The notes under the pieces are model-generated. The model saw nothing but the letters and a program-made list of their open reading frames with translations, ran no database searches and was not told where the DNA came from. From assembly GCA_036377075.1 (NCBI GenBank), contig DASUZB010000113.1:1-36465 (forward strand): a stretch of 36,465 bases of DNA. The letters run 5' to 3'. Positions 1-7,955 of this stretch are shown here, piece after piece. A program made the position numbers and the translations under genes. The stretch is from DASUZB01 sp036377075 (GTDB lineage Bacteria > Actinomycetota > CALGFH01). Position 1 is the stretch's first letter; each line of letters starts with the position of its first letter.

Positions 1-1
1 C

Positions 2-220
2 CACGCCAACGTGCTCGCCTCCACCCTCGACCGTGCCGGCCTGCCCGGCCTGGCCGGCACGGTCGCCGGCGACGACACCGTGCTGCTGGTCTGCACCGAG
101 GGCACCTCGGGCAGGGCCATGGCCCGCCAGCTCAGCGTGCTCGCCGCCCAGTCCGGTGCCGACCCCGGCCGCAACGGCGAGCAGCCCATCCAGCGTTTGA
201 ACAAAGGAGCGCACGCATGA
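2..220 (+). CDS. argR: Arginine repressor ArgR, C-terminal fragment
   Basis: Only the last 72 residues are in the window; the frame is open from base 2 and the gene starts to the left. The segment with LASTLDRAGLPGLAGTVAGD followed by DTVLLVC is the C-terminal oligomerisation and arginine-binding domain of ArgR, including the GTVAGDDT motif. ArgR is the hexameric repressor of arginine genes that uses arginine as co-repressor. Its stop overlaps the argG start (ATGA at 217-220), so the two are translationally coupled. After the usual family end there are roughly 30 extra residues rich in G, N, Q and P, with no recognisable motif. The call is firm because argG and argH follow directly. Confidence 0.9.
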   Translation, partial: HANVLASTLDRAGLPGLAGTVAGDDTVLLVCTEGTSGRAMARQLSVLAAQSGADPGRNGEQPIQRLNKGAHA

Positions 221-1419
221 CGCCACCATCCCGCGACCTGGTCGTGCTGGCCTACTCCGGCGGTCTCGACACCACCGTTGCCGTGCACCGGCTCACCCAC
301 GAGCAGGGGCGGCGGGTGGTCGCCCTGCTGGCCGACGTCGGCCAGGGCGAGGACCTGGCCGAGGCGGCGAGCCGGGCGCTGGCCGCCGGTGCCGAGGACG
401 CGGTGGTGGCGGACGCGCGCGAGCGCTTCGCGGCCGAGTTCATCGCCCCAGCGGTGGCGGCCAACGCCCTCTACGAGGGGCGCTACCCGCTCGTCTCGGC
501 CCTTTCGCGGCCGCTGATCGCGCAGCTGCTGGTCGAGGAGGCCGCCCGCAGGGGCGCGGGGGCGGTCGCGCACGGCTGCACCGGCAAGGGCAACGACCAG
601 GTCCGCTTCGAGGTCAGCGTCGGCGCGCTCGCGCCCGAGCTCGAGCTGCTCGCGCCGATCCGGGACTGGGCCATGAGCCGACCGCAGGCTCTTCGCTACG
701 CGGCGGCGAACGGCATCGACCTCGGCGGCGTCACCTTGGAGAAGCCGTACTCGGTCGACCAGAACCTGTGGGGCCGTACCGTCGAGGCCGGCGTGCTCGA
801 GGACCCCTGGACACCGGCCCCCCCGGAGGCGTTCGCCTGGACCGCGGCGCCCACGAGCGCCGCGCAGGGCGCCGAGGCGGTGGTCAGCTTCGAGGCCGGC
901 GTGCCCGTCGGGGTCGACGGCTCGGCGGCCGGGCTGACCAAGGTGGTCGCGCACCTCAACCAGCTCGGCGGTGCCGTCGGCTTCGGACGGGTCGACATGA
1001 TCGAGAACCGCCGCGTCGGCATCAAGAGCCGCGAGGTCTACGAGGTGCCGGGGGCGCTCGCCACCATCCTCGCCCACCGCGACCTGGAGGACCTCACCCT
1101 CGACCGCGAGGTGCTCCACGAGAAGGCCCGCCTGGAGCTCCGCTACGCCGAGCTGGTCTACGACGGGCTCTGGTTCTCGCCGCTGAGGAAGGCCCTCGAC
1201 GCCTTCGTCGCCGAGACCCAGCAGAGCGTCACCGGCGAGGTGCGGCTCGCCTTCTCGCCCGGTCGCTGCCAGGTCACCGGCCGCCGCGCGGCCCGCTCGA
1301 TGTACCGGCCGGACCTGGCCACCTACGACGCCGGCGACGCCTTCGACCACGACGCGGCGCGCGGCTTCGTCGCCCTCTGGGGCCTGCCCACCCGCACCTG
1401 GGCGCGGGTCAACGGCTGA
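217..1419 (+). CDS. argG: Argininosuccinate synthase
   Basis: This enzyme joins citrulline and aspartate with ATP to give argininosuccinate in the cytoplasm, the seventh step of arginine synthesis. The product is 400 residues, normal for the family. The ATP-binding N-type PP-loop is AYSGGLDTT at residues 12-20, and the second signature HGCTGKGNDQVRFE lies near residues 118-131. The ATG at 217 is preceded by AAAGGAG at 203-209, seven bases away. It overlaps the argR stop by four bases, and argH begins on the base after its own stop, so argR-argG-argH is one transcription unit. The operon is presumably repressed by ArgR from a promoter left of the window. Confidence 0.97.
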   Translation: MTPPSRDLVVLAYSGGLDTTVAVHRLTHEQGRRVVALLADVGQGEDLAEAASRALAAGAEDAVVADARERFAAEFIAPAVAANALYEGRYPLVSALSRPLIAQLLVEEAARRGAGAVAHGCTGKGNDQVRFEVSVGALAPELELLAPIRDWAMSRPQALRYAAANGIDLGGVTLEKPYSVDQNLWGRTVEAGVLEDPWTPAPPEAFAWTAAPTSAAQGAEAVVSFEAGVPVGVDGSAAGLTKVVAHLNQLGGAVGFGRVDMIENRRVGIKSREVYEVPGALATILAHRDLEDLTLDREVLHEKARLELRYAELVYDGLWFSPLRKALDAFVAETQQSVTGEVRLAFSPGRCQVTGRRAARSMYRPDLATYDAGDAFDHDAARGFVALWGLPTRTWARVNG

Positions 1420-2862
<1,443 letters not shown>

Positions 2863-2875
2863 CCGGGCACCCCGC

Positions 2876-2892
2876 GGTCCGCATGCCGGACC
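2876..2892 (+). terminator. Short hairpin after argH
   Basis: GGTCCG (2876-2881) pairs with CGGACC (2887-2892) around a five-base loop, 14 bases after the argH stop. There is no T-tract, so it is only a candidate end for the arginine operon. It sits directly upstream of a good -35 box. Confidence 0.35.
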
Positions 2893-2893
2893 A

Positions 2894-2923
2894 TTGACAA
2901 CCGAACCGGCTGCCGAGCAGATT
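2894..2923 (+). promoter_or_regulatory. Candidate promoter of the acyl-CoA ligase gene
   Basis: A perfect TTGACA (2894-2899) is followed after 18 bases by CAGATT (2918-2923), which matches the actinobacterial TAGRRT-like -10 moderately. This gives a leader of about 70 bases before the ATG at 2999. A short inverted repeat (GGACA/TGTCC) lies within that leader near 2926-2942. Confidence 0.45.
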
Positions 2924-2998
2924 CGGGACATCTGGGTGTCCGGTCGGTGCGGCGTGCTGCCGGATCGCGGTCCCCACGGCGCCAGGGGAGGTAGGCCG

Positions 2999-4579
2999 AT
3001 GGCCTCGACGATCGTTCACAGCCCGTACCCGGACGTCACCATCCCCGACGCCTCGCTGCCCGCGTTCGTGTTCGCCGACGCGGCGCAGCGGGCCGGCAAG
3101 CCGGCCCTGGTCGACGGCCCCAGCGGGCGCACGATCAGCCACGGTGAGCTGGCCGCCGGCGCCGGGCTGGTGGCGGGCGGGCTGGCCGCCAAGGGCTTCG
3201 GGCGCGGGGACGTCTTCGCCATCTACTGCCCCAACCTGCCCGAGTACGCGCTGGCGTTCTACGGCGTGCTGCTCGCCGGCGGGACCGCCACCACCATCAA
3301 CCCGCTGTACACCGCCGAGGAGCTCGCCTTCCAGCTCGACGACGCGAAAGCCAGCTACCTGCTGACCATCCCGCAGTTCGTCGACAAGGCCGTCGAGGCG
3401 GCGGGCCGGTCGGGCGTGCGGGAGGTCTTCGTGCTCGGCGAGGCCGACGGCGCCACCCCGTTCGCGGCGCTGACGCGCTCCGGCCAGCCGGCGCCGCAGG
3501 TCGCCATCGACCCGGCCGCCGACCTGGCGGCGCTGCCCTACTCGAGCGGCACCACCGGCCTGCCCAAGGGCGTCATGCTCACCCACCGCAACCTGGTCGC
3601 GAACCTCTGCCAGGGCCAGCGCGTCCTCAACACGGCCCCCGACGACGTCATCATCGCGGTGCTGCCGTTCTTCCACATCTACGGGCTGAGCGTGCTGATG
3701 GCGGCGGCGGTGTGGCAGGGCGCGACGCTGGTCACGATGCCGCGCTTCGACCTCGAGCAGTTCCTCACCACCATGCAGGACCAGCGCGTCACCCGGGCGT
3801 TCCTGGTGCCGCCGATCATGCTGGCGCTGGCCAAGCACCCGCTGGTCGACCGCTTCGACCTTTCGGCCCTGCGGCTGGTGGTGTCGGGTGCGGCGCCGCT
3901 CAGCGCCGAGCTCGAGGAGGCGTGCGCCAAGCGGCTCGGCTGCGTGGTCCAGCAGGGCTACGGCCTCACCGAGTCGAGCCCGGTGCTGACCAGCCACCCC
4001 GGCGAGGAGGCCAGGATCAGGCACGGCTCGGTCGGGCAGCTGTTGCCCAACACCGACTTGAAGGTCGTCGACACGGCCAGTGGGGAGGAGCTGGACCGCA
4101 ACCAGACCGGCGAGCTGTGCTTCCGAGGCCCGCAGGTGATGCCCGGCTACCTCAACCGGCCTGGCGAGACCGCGCAGATGCTCGACGCCGACGGGTGGCT
4201 GCACACCGGCGACACCGGCTACGTCGACGAGGACGGCTACGTGTTCATCGTCGACCGGGTCAAGGAGCTGATCAAGTACAAGGGCATGCAGGTCGCGCCG
4301 GCCGAGCTCGAGGCCGTGCTGCTCTCCCACCCGGCGATCAGCGACGCCGCCGTCGTGCGGATCCCCGACGAGGAGGCCGGCGAGGTCCCCAAGGCGTTCG
4401 TGGTGACCGACGCCGACCTCTCCGCCCAGGACGTGATGGACTTCGTCGCCGCGCGCGTCGCGCCCTACAAGAAGGTCCGCGCGGTCGAGTTCGTCGACGA
4501 GATCCCCAAGGCCCTGTCGGGCAAGATCCTCCGCCGCGTCCTGAGCGAGCGCGACCGCCACTCCCTTCCCGAGGCGTAG
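2999..4579 (+). CDS. 4-coumarate/fatty acyl-CoA ligase-like enzyme
   Basis: This is an adenylate-forming enzyme that activates a carboxylic acid with ATP and transfers it to CoA. It is 526 residues and has all core motifs: YSSGTTGLPKG (181-191, phosphate loop), YGLTESSP (321-328), GELCFRGPQVMPGYLNRP (371-388), WLHTGD (400-405), VDRVKELIKYKG (418-429, hinge) and the catalytic lysine K509 in SGKILRR. The overall pattern is that of 4-coumarate-CoA ligase and related fatty acyl-CoA synthetases. The true substrate, aromatic or fatty acid, cannot be read from the sequence. The ATG at 2999 follows AGGGGAGG (2984-2991) by seven bases. It is monocistronic, and its stop lies four bases from the stop of the convergent PPOX gene. 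Confidence 0.9.
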   Translation: MASTIVHSPYPDVTIPDASLPAFVFADAAQRAGKPALVDGPSGRTISHGELAAGAGLVAGGLAAKGFGRGDVFAIYCPNLPEYALAFYGVLLAGGTATTINPLYTAEELAFQLDDAKASYLLTIPQFVDKAVEAAGRSGVREVFVLGEADGATPFAALTRSGQPAPQVAIDPAADLAALPYSSGTTGLPKGVMLTHRNLVANLCQGQRVLNTAPDDVIIAVLPFFHIYGLSVLMAAAVWQGATLVTMPRFDLEQFLTTMQDQRVTRAFLVPPIMLALAKHPLVDRFDLSALRLVVSGAAPLSAELEEACAKRLGCVVQQGYGLTESSPVLTSHPGEEARIRHGSVGQLLPNTDLKVVDTASGEELDRNQTGELCFRGPQVMPGYLNRPGETAQMLDADGWLHTGDTGYVDEDGYVFIVDRVKELIKYKGMQVAPAELEAVLLSHPAISDAAVVRIPDEEAGEVPKAFVVTDADLSAQDVMDFVAARVAPYKKVRAVEFVDEIPKALSGKILRRVLSERDRHSLPEA

Positions 4580-4583
4580 AGGT

Positions 4584-4961
4584 CTATCGGGATGGGGCGT
4601 TGCGGTGGTCGGGGTCGTCCAGGCCCCAGCCGATGATGCGTTCGGGATGGATACGGATGGCTGGCTGGGGGTCGATGATGGCGTCGGCGCGGCCGCGAAC
4701 CTCGACGCCACGTGGCCGCCAGGGCTCCGGGACGATGTCGTCGATGACGATGGCGGCGCGGTGGGTGCGGGCGACGTCGCGGAACTTCTTGGTGGCCGCC
4801 AGGTCGCGGCCGGAGACCTCGATGATCTCGGCGTCGGCGTCGAGGGTCCACATCCCGACCGGGGTGACGTGGGGGGTGCCGTCGGGGCCGACGGTGGCCA
4901 GGCGGGCGAGTCGCCGCTCGCTCTGCAGGTAGGTCAGTTCGGCGTCGGTGAAGATGCTCAT
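4584..4961 (-). CDS. PPOX-class F420-dependent oxidoreductase family protein
   Basis: A 125-residue protein of the pyridoxamine-phosphate-oxidase-like split barrel fold. The run from RLARLATVGPDGTPHVTPVG through VSGRDLAATKKFRDV to PRGVEVRGRA matches small actinobacterial proteins of the PPOX_MSMEG_5819 kind, which use or bind the deazaflavin F420 rather than FMN. The substrate is unknown. The start at 4961 is chosen because GGGAG precedes it by five bases and homologues begin with MS.FTDAEL. The frame stays open further upstream, but that part lies over the operators and is not conserved-looking. A 13-codon leader peptide precedes it. The gene is divergent from tetR and probably controlled by it. 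Confidence 0.85.
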   Translation of the reverse strand: MSIFTDAELTYLQSERRLARLATVGPDGTPHVTPVGMWTLDADAEIIEVSGRDLAATKKFRDVARTHRAAIVIDDIVPEPWRPRGVEVRGRADAIIDPQPAIRIHPERIIGWGLDDPDHRNAPSR

Positions 4962-5002
4962 GATCGCTCCCGTGGGTGTCGGGCTGCTGGTGGGGTGGGC
5001 GG

Positions 5003-5044
5003 TCAGGCCGCAGCCGCCGCTGCGCTGCGGGCCAGGGCAGTCAT
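5003..5044 (-). CDS. 13-codon leader peptide ahead of the PPOX gene
   Basis: The minus strand carries a perfect AGGAGG (plus-strand 5050-5055), five bases before an ATG at 5044. That ATG opens a frame reading MTALARSAAAAAA and stopping with TGA at 5005-5003. This is the strongest ribosome site in the region, better than that of the PPOX gene 41 bases downstream. Six alanine codons in a row (GCA GCG GCG GCT GCG GCC) end the peptide. The gene is too short for homology to help; the evidence is the ribosome site and position alone. It may act as a translational leader or coupling device. Confidence 0.5.
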   Translation of the reverse strand: MTALARSAAAAAA

Positions 5045-5060
5045 GGTGTCCTCCTGCTAG

Positions 5061-5139
5061 AAACTGCACATGCTGTGCATATAATGAACTATACACTGAG
5101 TGAAGTTCAGTGCAAGGGGTAAACTGCACATCGAGTGAA
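5061..5139. promoter_or_regulatory. Divergent tetR/PPOX promoter region with repeated operator-like sites
   Basis: An exact inverted repeat, TGCACA-TGC-TGTGCA, lies at 5065-5079. The first 11 bases of this site, AAACTGCACAT at 5061-5071, recur at 5121-5131. Between them CACTGA (5094-5099) and TCAGTG (5107-5112) form another inverted repeat with a seven-base spacer. A perfect TATAAT (5080-5085, plus strand) and a TATAGT (minus strand, 5093-5088) are candidate -10 boxes lying between the sites. This is the expected layout for a TetR protein repressing itself and its divergent neighbour. The region is visibly AT-richer than its surroundings. Confidence 0.65.
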
Positions 5140-5162
5140 GATGAACGTGGGGGCTCGAGACG

Positions 5163-5837
5163 GTGAAGACCATCGCGGAACCGCAGAACGCCCGCAGCCG
5201 GCGCACCTGTGCCGCGCTGTTGGCTGCCACCCGGGAGCTGCTGGAGGAGCAGGGGTTCGACGCGGTGACGATGGCGGCGGTCGCCGCCCGCGCCGGTGTC
5301 TCCCGCCGCGCGGTCTACCTGCACTTCTCCTCCCGCGCGGAGCTGCTCACCGCGGTGTTCAGCTACCTCGGGGAACGCGAGGACATCGGCGGCTCGCTGC
5401 GGCGGGTATGGGAGGCCGCCGATTCCGTGGCCGCGCTCCAGGAATGGGCCCGCCACCTGGCCCGGATCCACCCGCGGCTCCTGGCGGTCGCCCGCGCCGC
5501 CGACCGCGTCCGCCGCGGCGATCCCGAGGCGGCGGCGTTCTGGGACCGCTCGATGGGCAACTGGCACGCGGGCTGCAGCCGGCTGGTCGCCTGGCTGGAC
5601 CGGGACGGTCGCCTCGCACCGCCGTGGACGGTCGACGCCGCAGCCGACATGCTCTGGGCGCTGATGTCCTTCGACGTCCTCGAGGGGCTGCTGGTGGACC
5701 GGCACTGGTCACCCGAGCGCTACGCCGAGCACCTCGCGGTGGTCTTCCGCAAGACCTTCGTCGGCGACCCGGCAGCCAGCGGCGAACCGCAGCCCAGCGT
5801 GGCTCGCTCCGGTGACGGGCGGGAACCCGGAGCATAG
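5163..5837 (+). CDS. TetR family transcriptional regulator
   Basis: A 224-residue one-component repressor. The N-terminal helix-turn-helix is typical: VTMAAVAARAGVSRRAVYLH at about residues 36-54, then FSSRAELL. The remaining 160 residues form the ligand-binding and dimer domain, too variable to predict the ligand. The GTG at 5163 is the first start in frame after the operators and gives the usual 15-20 residues before the DNA-binding domain. The ribosome site is weak (GGGGG near 5149). Its divergent neighbour is the PPOX gene and the gene to its right is a Ddn-like reductase, so it may answer to a substrate of F420 enzymes; that is inference. Confidence 0.88.
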   Translation: MKTIAEPQNARSRRTCAALLAATRELLEEQGFDAVTMAAVAARAGVSRRAVYLHFSSRAELLTAVFSYLGEREDIGGSLRRVWEAADSVAALQEWARHLARIHPRLLAVARAADRVRRGDPEAAAFWDRSMGNWHAGCSRLVAWLDRDGRLAPPWTVDAAADMLWALMSFDVLEGLLVDRHWSPERYAEHLAVVFRKTFVGDPAASGEPQPSVARSGDGREPGA

Positions 5838-5857
5838 GGCGACACTCCGGGTCGCCC
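5837..5857. terminator. Hairpin between convergent tetR and Ddn-like genes
   Basis: GGGCGAC (5837-5843) and GTCGCCC (5851-5857) form a perfect seven-base stem with a seven-base loop. It overlaps the last base of the tetR stop and ends ten bases before the stop of the convergent gene. There is no T-tract on either side; it could serve both directions. Confidence 0.5.
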
Positions 5858-5867
5858 ACGGTCCTCG

Positions 5868-6326
5868 CTACCGCCGGGCGGCGCCGAGGCGGAAGATGGG
5901 GTGGTCGGGGGCGATGCGGCGCAGCTCCTCGTCGGAGGAGTCGGGGCCGACCCCGCCGAAGAACACGCCGACCTCGAACTTCCAGCGCCTGAGGTAAGCG
6001 CGCAGGATCGCCGGCTTGTCGTCGTCGGCGACCTCGGTCGCGGTGAACGGCTCCTGGCGGCGGCCGAGCAGCAGGCGGCCCTCGCCGCTGACGCGGAGGT
6101 TGCGCACCCACTGGGTGTGGCCGCGGGGGGCGACCAGGTAGCGGGAGCCCTCGAACCTGAGCAGGTTCACCGGGTTGCGGCGCCACTGGCCGCTGCTGCG
6201 GCCGCGGACCTCGAGCACGCGCGAGCCGACCACGCTGACGCCGAGCCGCGTCAGGCCGGCGACCACGCGGTTGAAGACGTTGCGGGTGAACCAGCCCGGC
6301 TGCTGGTAGTGCGTCTGCTCGCTCAT
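5868..6326 (-). CDS. Ddn-like deazaflavin (F420)-dependent nitroreductase/quinone reductase family protein
   Basis: A 152-residue split-barrel protein of the family once called DUF385, whose best-known member is the F420-dependent nitroreductase Ddn of M. tuberculosis. Visible signatures are LEVRGRSSGQWRRNPVNLL, then RYLVAPRGHTQWVRNLR (arginine, tryptophan and asparagine of the F420/substrate pocket) and the C-terminal WKFEVGVFFG. It probably transfers hydride from F420H2 to quinones or similar compounds at the membrane; the natural substrate is unknown. The ATG at 6326 is preferred over one six bases upstream because TACCGT (minus, 6339-6334) lies seven bases before it and there is no ribosome site, fitting a leaderless transcript. 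Confidence 0.85.
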   Translation of the reverse strand: MSEQTHYQQPGWFTRNVFNRVVAGLTRLGVSVVGSRVLEVRGRSSGQWRRNPVNLLRFEGSRYLVAPRGHTQWVRNLRVSGEGRLLLGRRQEPFTATEVADDDKPAILRAYLRRWKFEVGVFFGGVGPDSSDEELRRIAPDHPIFRLGAARR

Positions 6327-6333
6327 CGCCATT

Positions 6334-6339
6334 ACGGTA
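6334..6339 (-). promoter_or_regulatory. -10 box for a leaderless start
   Basis: TACCGT on the minus strand ends seven bases before the ATG at 6326. With the usual 6-7 base distance to the transcription start, the message would begin at or next to the start codon. No Shine-Dalgarno sequence is present. Confidence 0.45.
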
Positions 6340-6407
6340 GCGGTCCGCGGGCACGGCCGGCCACGCCCGCGCTTGGCGGGGGGCCGGTCAGCGGCGAAGA
6401 TGGCGCC

Positions 6408-6995
6408 ATGAATGCCGACGAGTACATGTACTTCGCCAGCACCGCGCTCGACGGGATGTGCCGCATCGCCGTCGAGCTCGGCGACGACCTGGCCAACCGC
6501 CGCCCGGCGATCCCGGGCGCCAACACGCCCTACGTGCTGGTGATCCACTGCCTCGGCGTGGCCAGCTACTGGGCTGGCGGCCTGGTCGCCGGCCGCCACA
6601 TCGAACGTGACCGCGACGCCGAGTTCCGCGCCAGCGGCCCGGTCGGCCGGCTCGTCCCGCTGGTGGAGCGGGCGAAGGCCCAGCTGGCCGCGGACGTCGC
6701 CGGTGCCGTCGCCGAGGCCCCTCCGCGCGGCGAGCTGGATGGCGCGTACGAGGGACCGCCGCAGCCGCTGACCCAGGGCGCCGTCCTGCTGCACGTGCTC
6801 GAGGAGCTCTGCCAGCACCACGGCCAGGCGGAGGTCATCCGTGACGCCCTCCTCGCCGAGGCCGGGGTGGGTGCGGTGAGCTCAGCGGGCGAAGAAGTGG
6901 ATGCCGAGCCAGGCCCAGGCGGCCAGGACCCCGACCCGGCCCGAGCGGGTGCGCATCACCCGGCCGAGCACGGCGCCGAGCGGCGGGATCCGTGA
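6408..6995 (+). CDS. DinB/DUF664-like protein
   Basis: A 195-residue protein with a predicted four-helix bundle of the DinB/YfiT kind. VLVIHCLGVASYW and HVLEELCQHHGQAEVIRDAL supply the spaced histidines that bind a divalent metal in this family. Actinobacterial members are often thiol-dependent (mycothiol) transferases or isomerases, but the substrate here cannot be told. The recognisable domain ends near 6860. The frame then runs on for about 45 residues rich in G, P, A and E, over the 3' end of the convergent gene at 6882. That tail is probably read only because no stop occurs. The ATG at 6408 has no ribosome site; GAAGAT lies six bases upstream, a weak -10 for a leaderless start. Confidence 0.75.
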   Translation: MNADEYMYFASTALDGMCRIAVELGDDLANRRPAIPGANTPYVLVIHCLGVASYWAGGLVAGRHIERDRDAEFRASGPVGRLVPLVERAKAQLAADVAGAVAEAPPRGELDGAYEGPPQPLTQGAVLLHVLEELCQHHGQAEVIRDALLAEAGVGAVSSAGEEVDAEPGPGGQDPDPARAGAHHPAEHGAERRDP

Positions 6996-7082
6996 GCCTT
7001 CGCGCCTGCTGAGCAGCTGCAGGCCGGCGGCCGCCGCGGCGATCAGCAGGTAGCCGGCGATCGTCAGGTCGCGGCTGCTCAC
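6882..7082 (-). CDS. Small membrane protein, DUF6186-like
   Basis: A 66-residue protein with a first hydrophobic segment (TIAGYLLIAAAAAGLQLL) and a second one near the end (RVGVLAAWAWLGIHFFAR). Between them a basic stretch has LGAVLGRVMRTRSGR. The closing WAWLGxHFF pattern resembles the small actinobacterial family DUF6186, from memory; no function is known. The GTG at 7082 overlaps the stop of the upstream membrane gene (GTGA), so the two are translated together and probably work together. Its 3' end overlaps the tail of the convergent DinB-like gene by 114 bases. Confidence 0.7.
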   Translation of the reverse strand: MSSRDLTIAGYLLIAAAAAGLQLLSRREGSRIPPLGAVLGRVMRTRSGRVGVLAAWAWLGIHFFAR

Positions 7083-7837
7083 CGCGCCTCCCCGGTCCTG
7101 TTCGCCGCCGGCACCAACCCGAGCAGGTACCAGCCCGAGGTCAGCCACAGCCAGAGGAAGACCGAGCGGCCGAGGTGGCCGGCCAGGAGCGGGTCCATCA
7201 GCACGCTGAGGGTCGGGTGCTCGTAGGAGTCGGTGGTGAGGGAGGGCTGCAGCAGCAGGGCGCTGAGCTCCCACAGCCCGAGCGCCACCAGGACCGCGCC
7301 CCACGCGGCCGCGCCGGCGCGGTCGAGCCGCCGTGGAGCGGGCTGGCCCGCCAGCGGCCGGCGCCACACCAGGGCGACGGCGGTCACCGCCGGCGCCTCC
7401 ACCGCGACCGTCGCCGGCCACGAGTAGCGGGCGAACGTGGCGACCAGCGCCGCGTAGAGCAGCCCGCCGATCACCACGGCCCGCGAGGGCCGCAGGCTCC
7501 CCAGCACCCGCGAGACCCGGCCATGGTCGGCCGGCCGCGGCGTGGGCTGCGCCCGCTCCTCCATGCCGGCGGGCGCGGTGGCGTCGGCCAGCGCGCGTGG
7601 CCGCTCGTCCCAGCCGAGCCCCACCGCGACGCCGAACAGGGCCAGCCCGTCGACGACGCGGTCGCCCGAGAGCACGTCGAACGTCCCGGCGAGGAGGAAG
7701 ATCACGATCACGGGGTCGCGCAGCGCGCCGAGGACGGCCGCAGCGGCGGCGACGAGCGGTGGTCGGCCGCCCGCCCGCTGCGGCGGCGGCGAGCGACGCT
7801 CCCGCCTCGGTGAAGCACCTGGGCCTGCTCTGCTCAT
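7079..7837 (-). CDS. Polytopic membrane protein of unknown function
   Basis: About 252 residues. After a basic, proline-rich N-terminus there are hydrophobic stretches at DPVIVIFLLAGTFDVL with VVDGLALFGVAVGLGW, then VVIGGLLYAALVATFARY, VAVEAPAVTAVALVW, AAAWGAVLVALGLWELSALL and SVFLWLWLTSGWYLLGLV. That makes roughly six membrane segments. I do not recognise a catalytic motif. The ATG at 7837 is chosen for GAGG six bases before it; a longer start at 7867 is possible. The gene is coupled to the DUF6186-like gene by a GTGA overlap. The pair lies downstream of the sigma/anti-sigma genes on the same strand with 118 bases between, so it may or may not share their transcript. Confidence 0.65.
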   Translation of the reverse strand: MSRAGPGASPRRERRSPPPQRAGGRPPLVAAAAAVLGALRDPVIVIFLLAGTFDVLSGDRVVDGLALFGVAVGLGWDERPRALADATAPAGMEERAQPTPRPADHGRVSRVLGSLRPSRAVVIGGLLYAALVATFARYSWPATVAVEAPAVTAVALVWRRPLAGQPAPRRLDRAGAAAWGAVLVALGLWELSALLLQPSLTTDSYEHPTLSVLMDPLLAGHLGRSVFLWLWLTSGWYLLGLVPAANRTGEAR

Positions 7838-7955
7838 CCGCGGCCTCGCAGCTGCGCCCGGCACCAACGGCCAGCGCCGGGTTCTCGACGCCCAATGTGT
7901 ACCAGGTCCGGGTGACGCGGAGCACGGCCGGGCCGCCGGGAGCGCCCGCCCCTCC

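Noticed and set aside
4962..5705. Extension of the PPOX frame by about 250 codons upstream on the minus strand
   Set aside because: It would cross the operators and the tetR gene antisense. Homologues of this type are about 125 residues and start at the chosen ATG.
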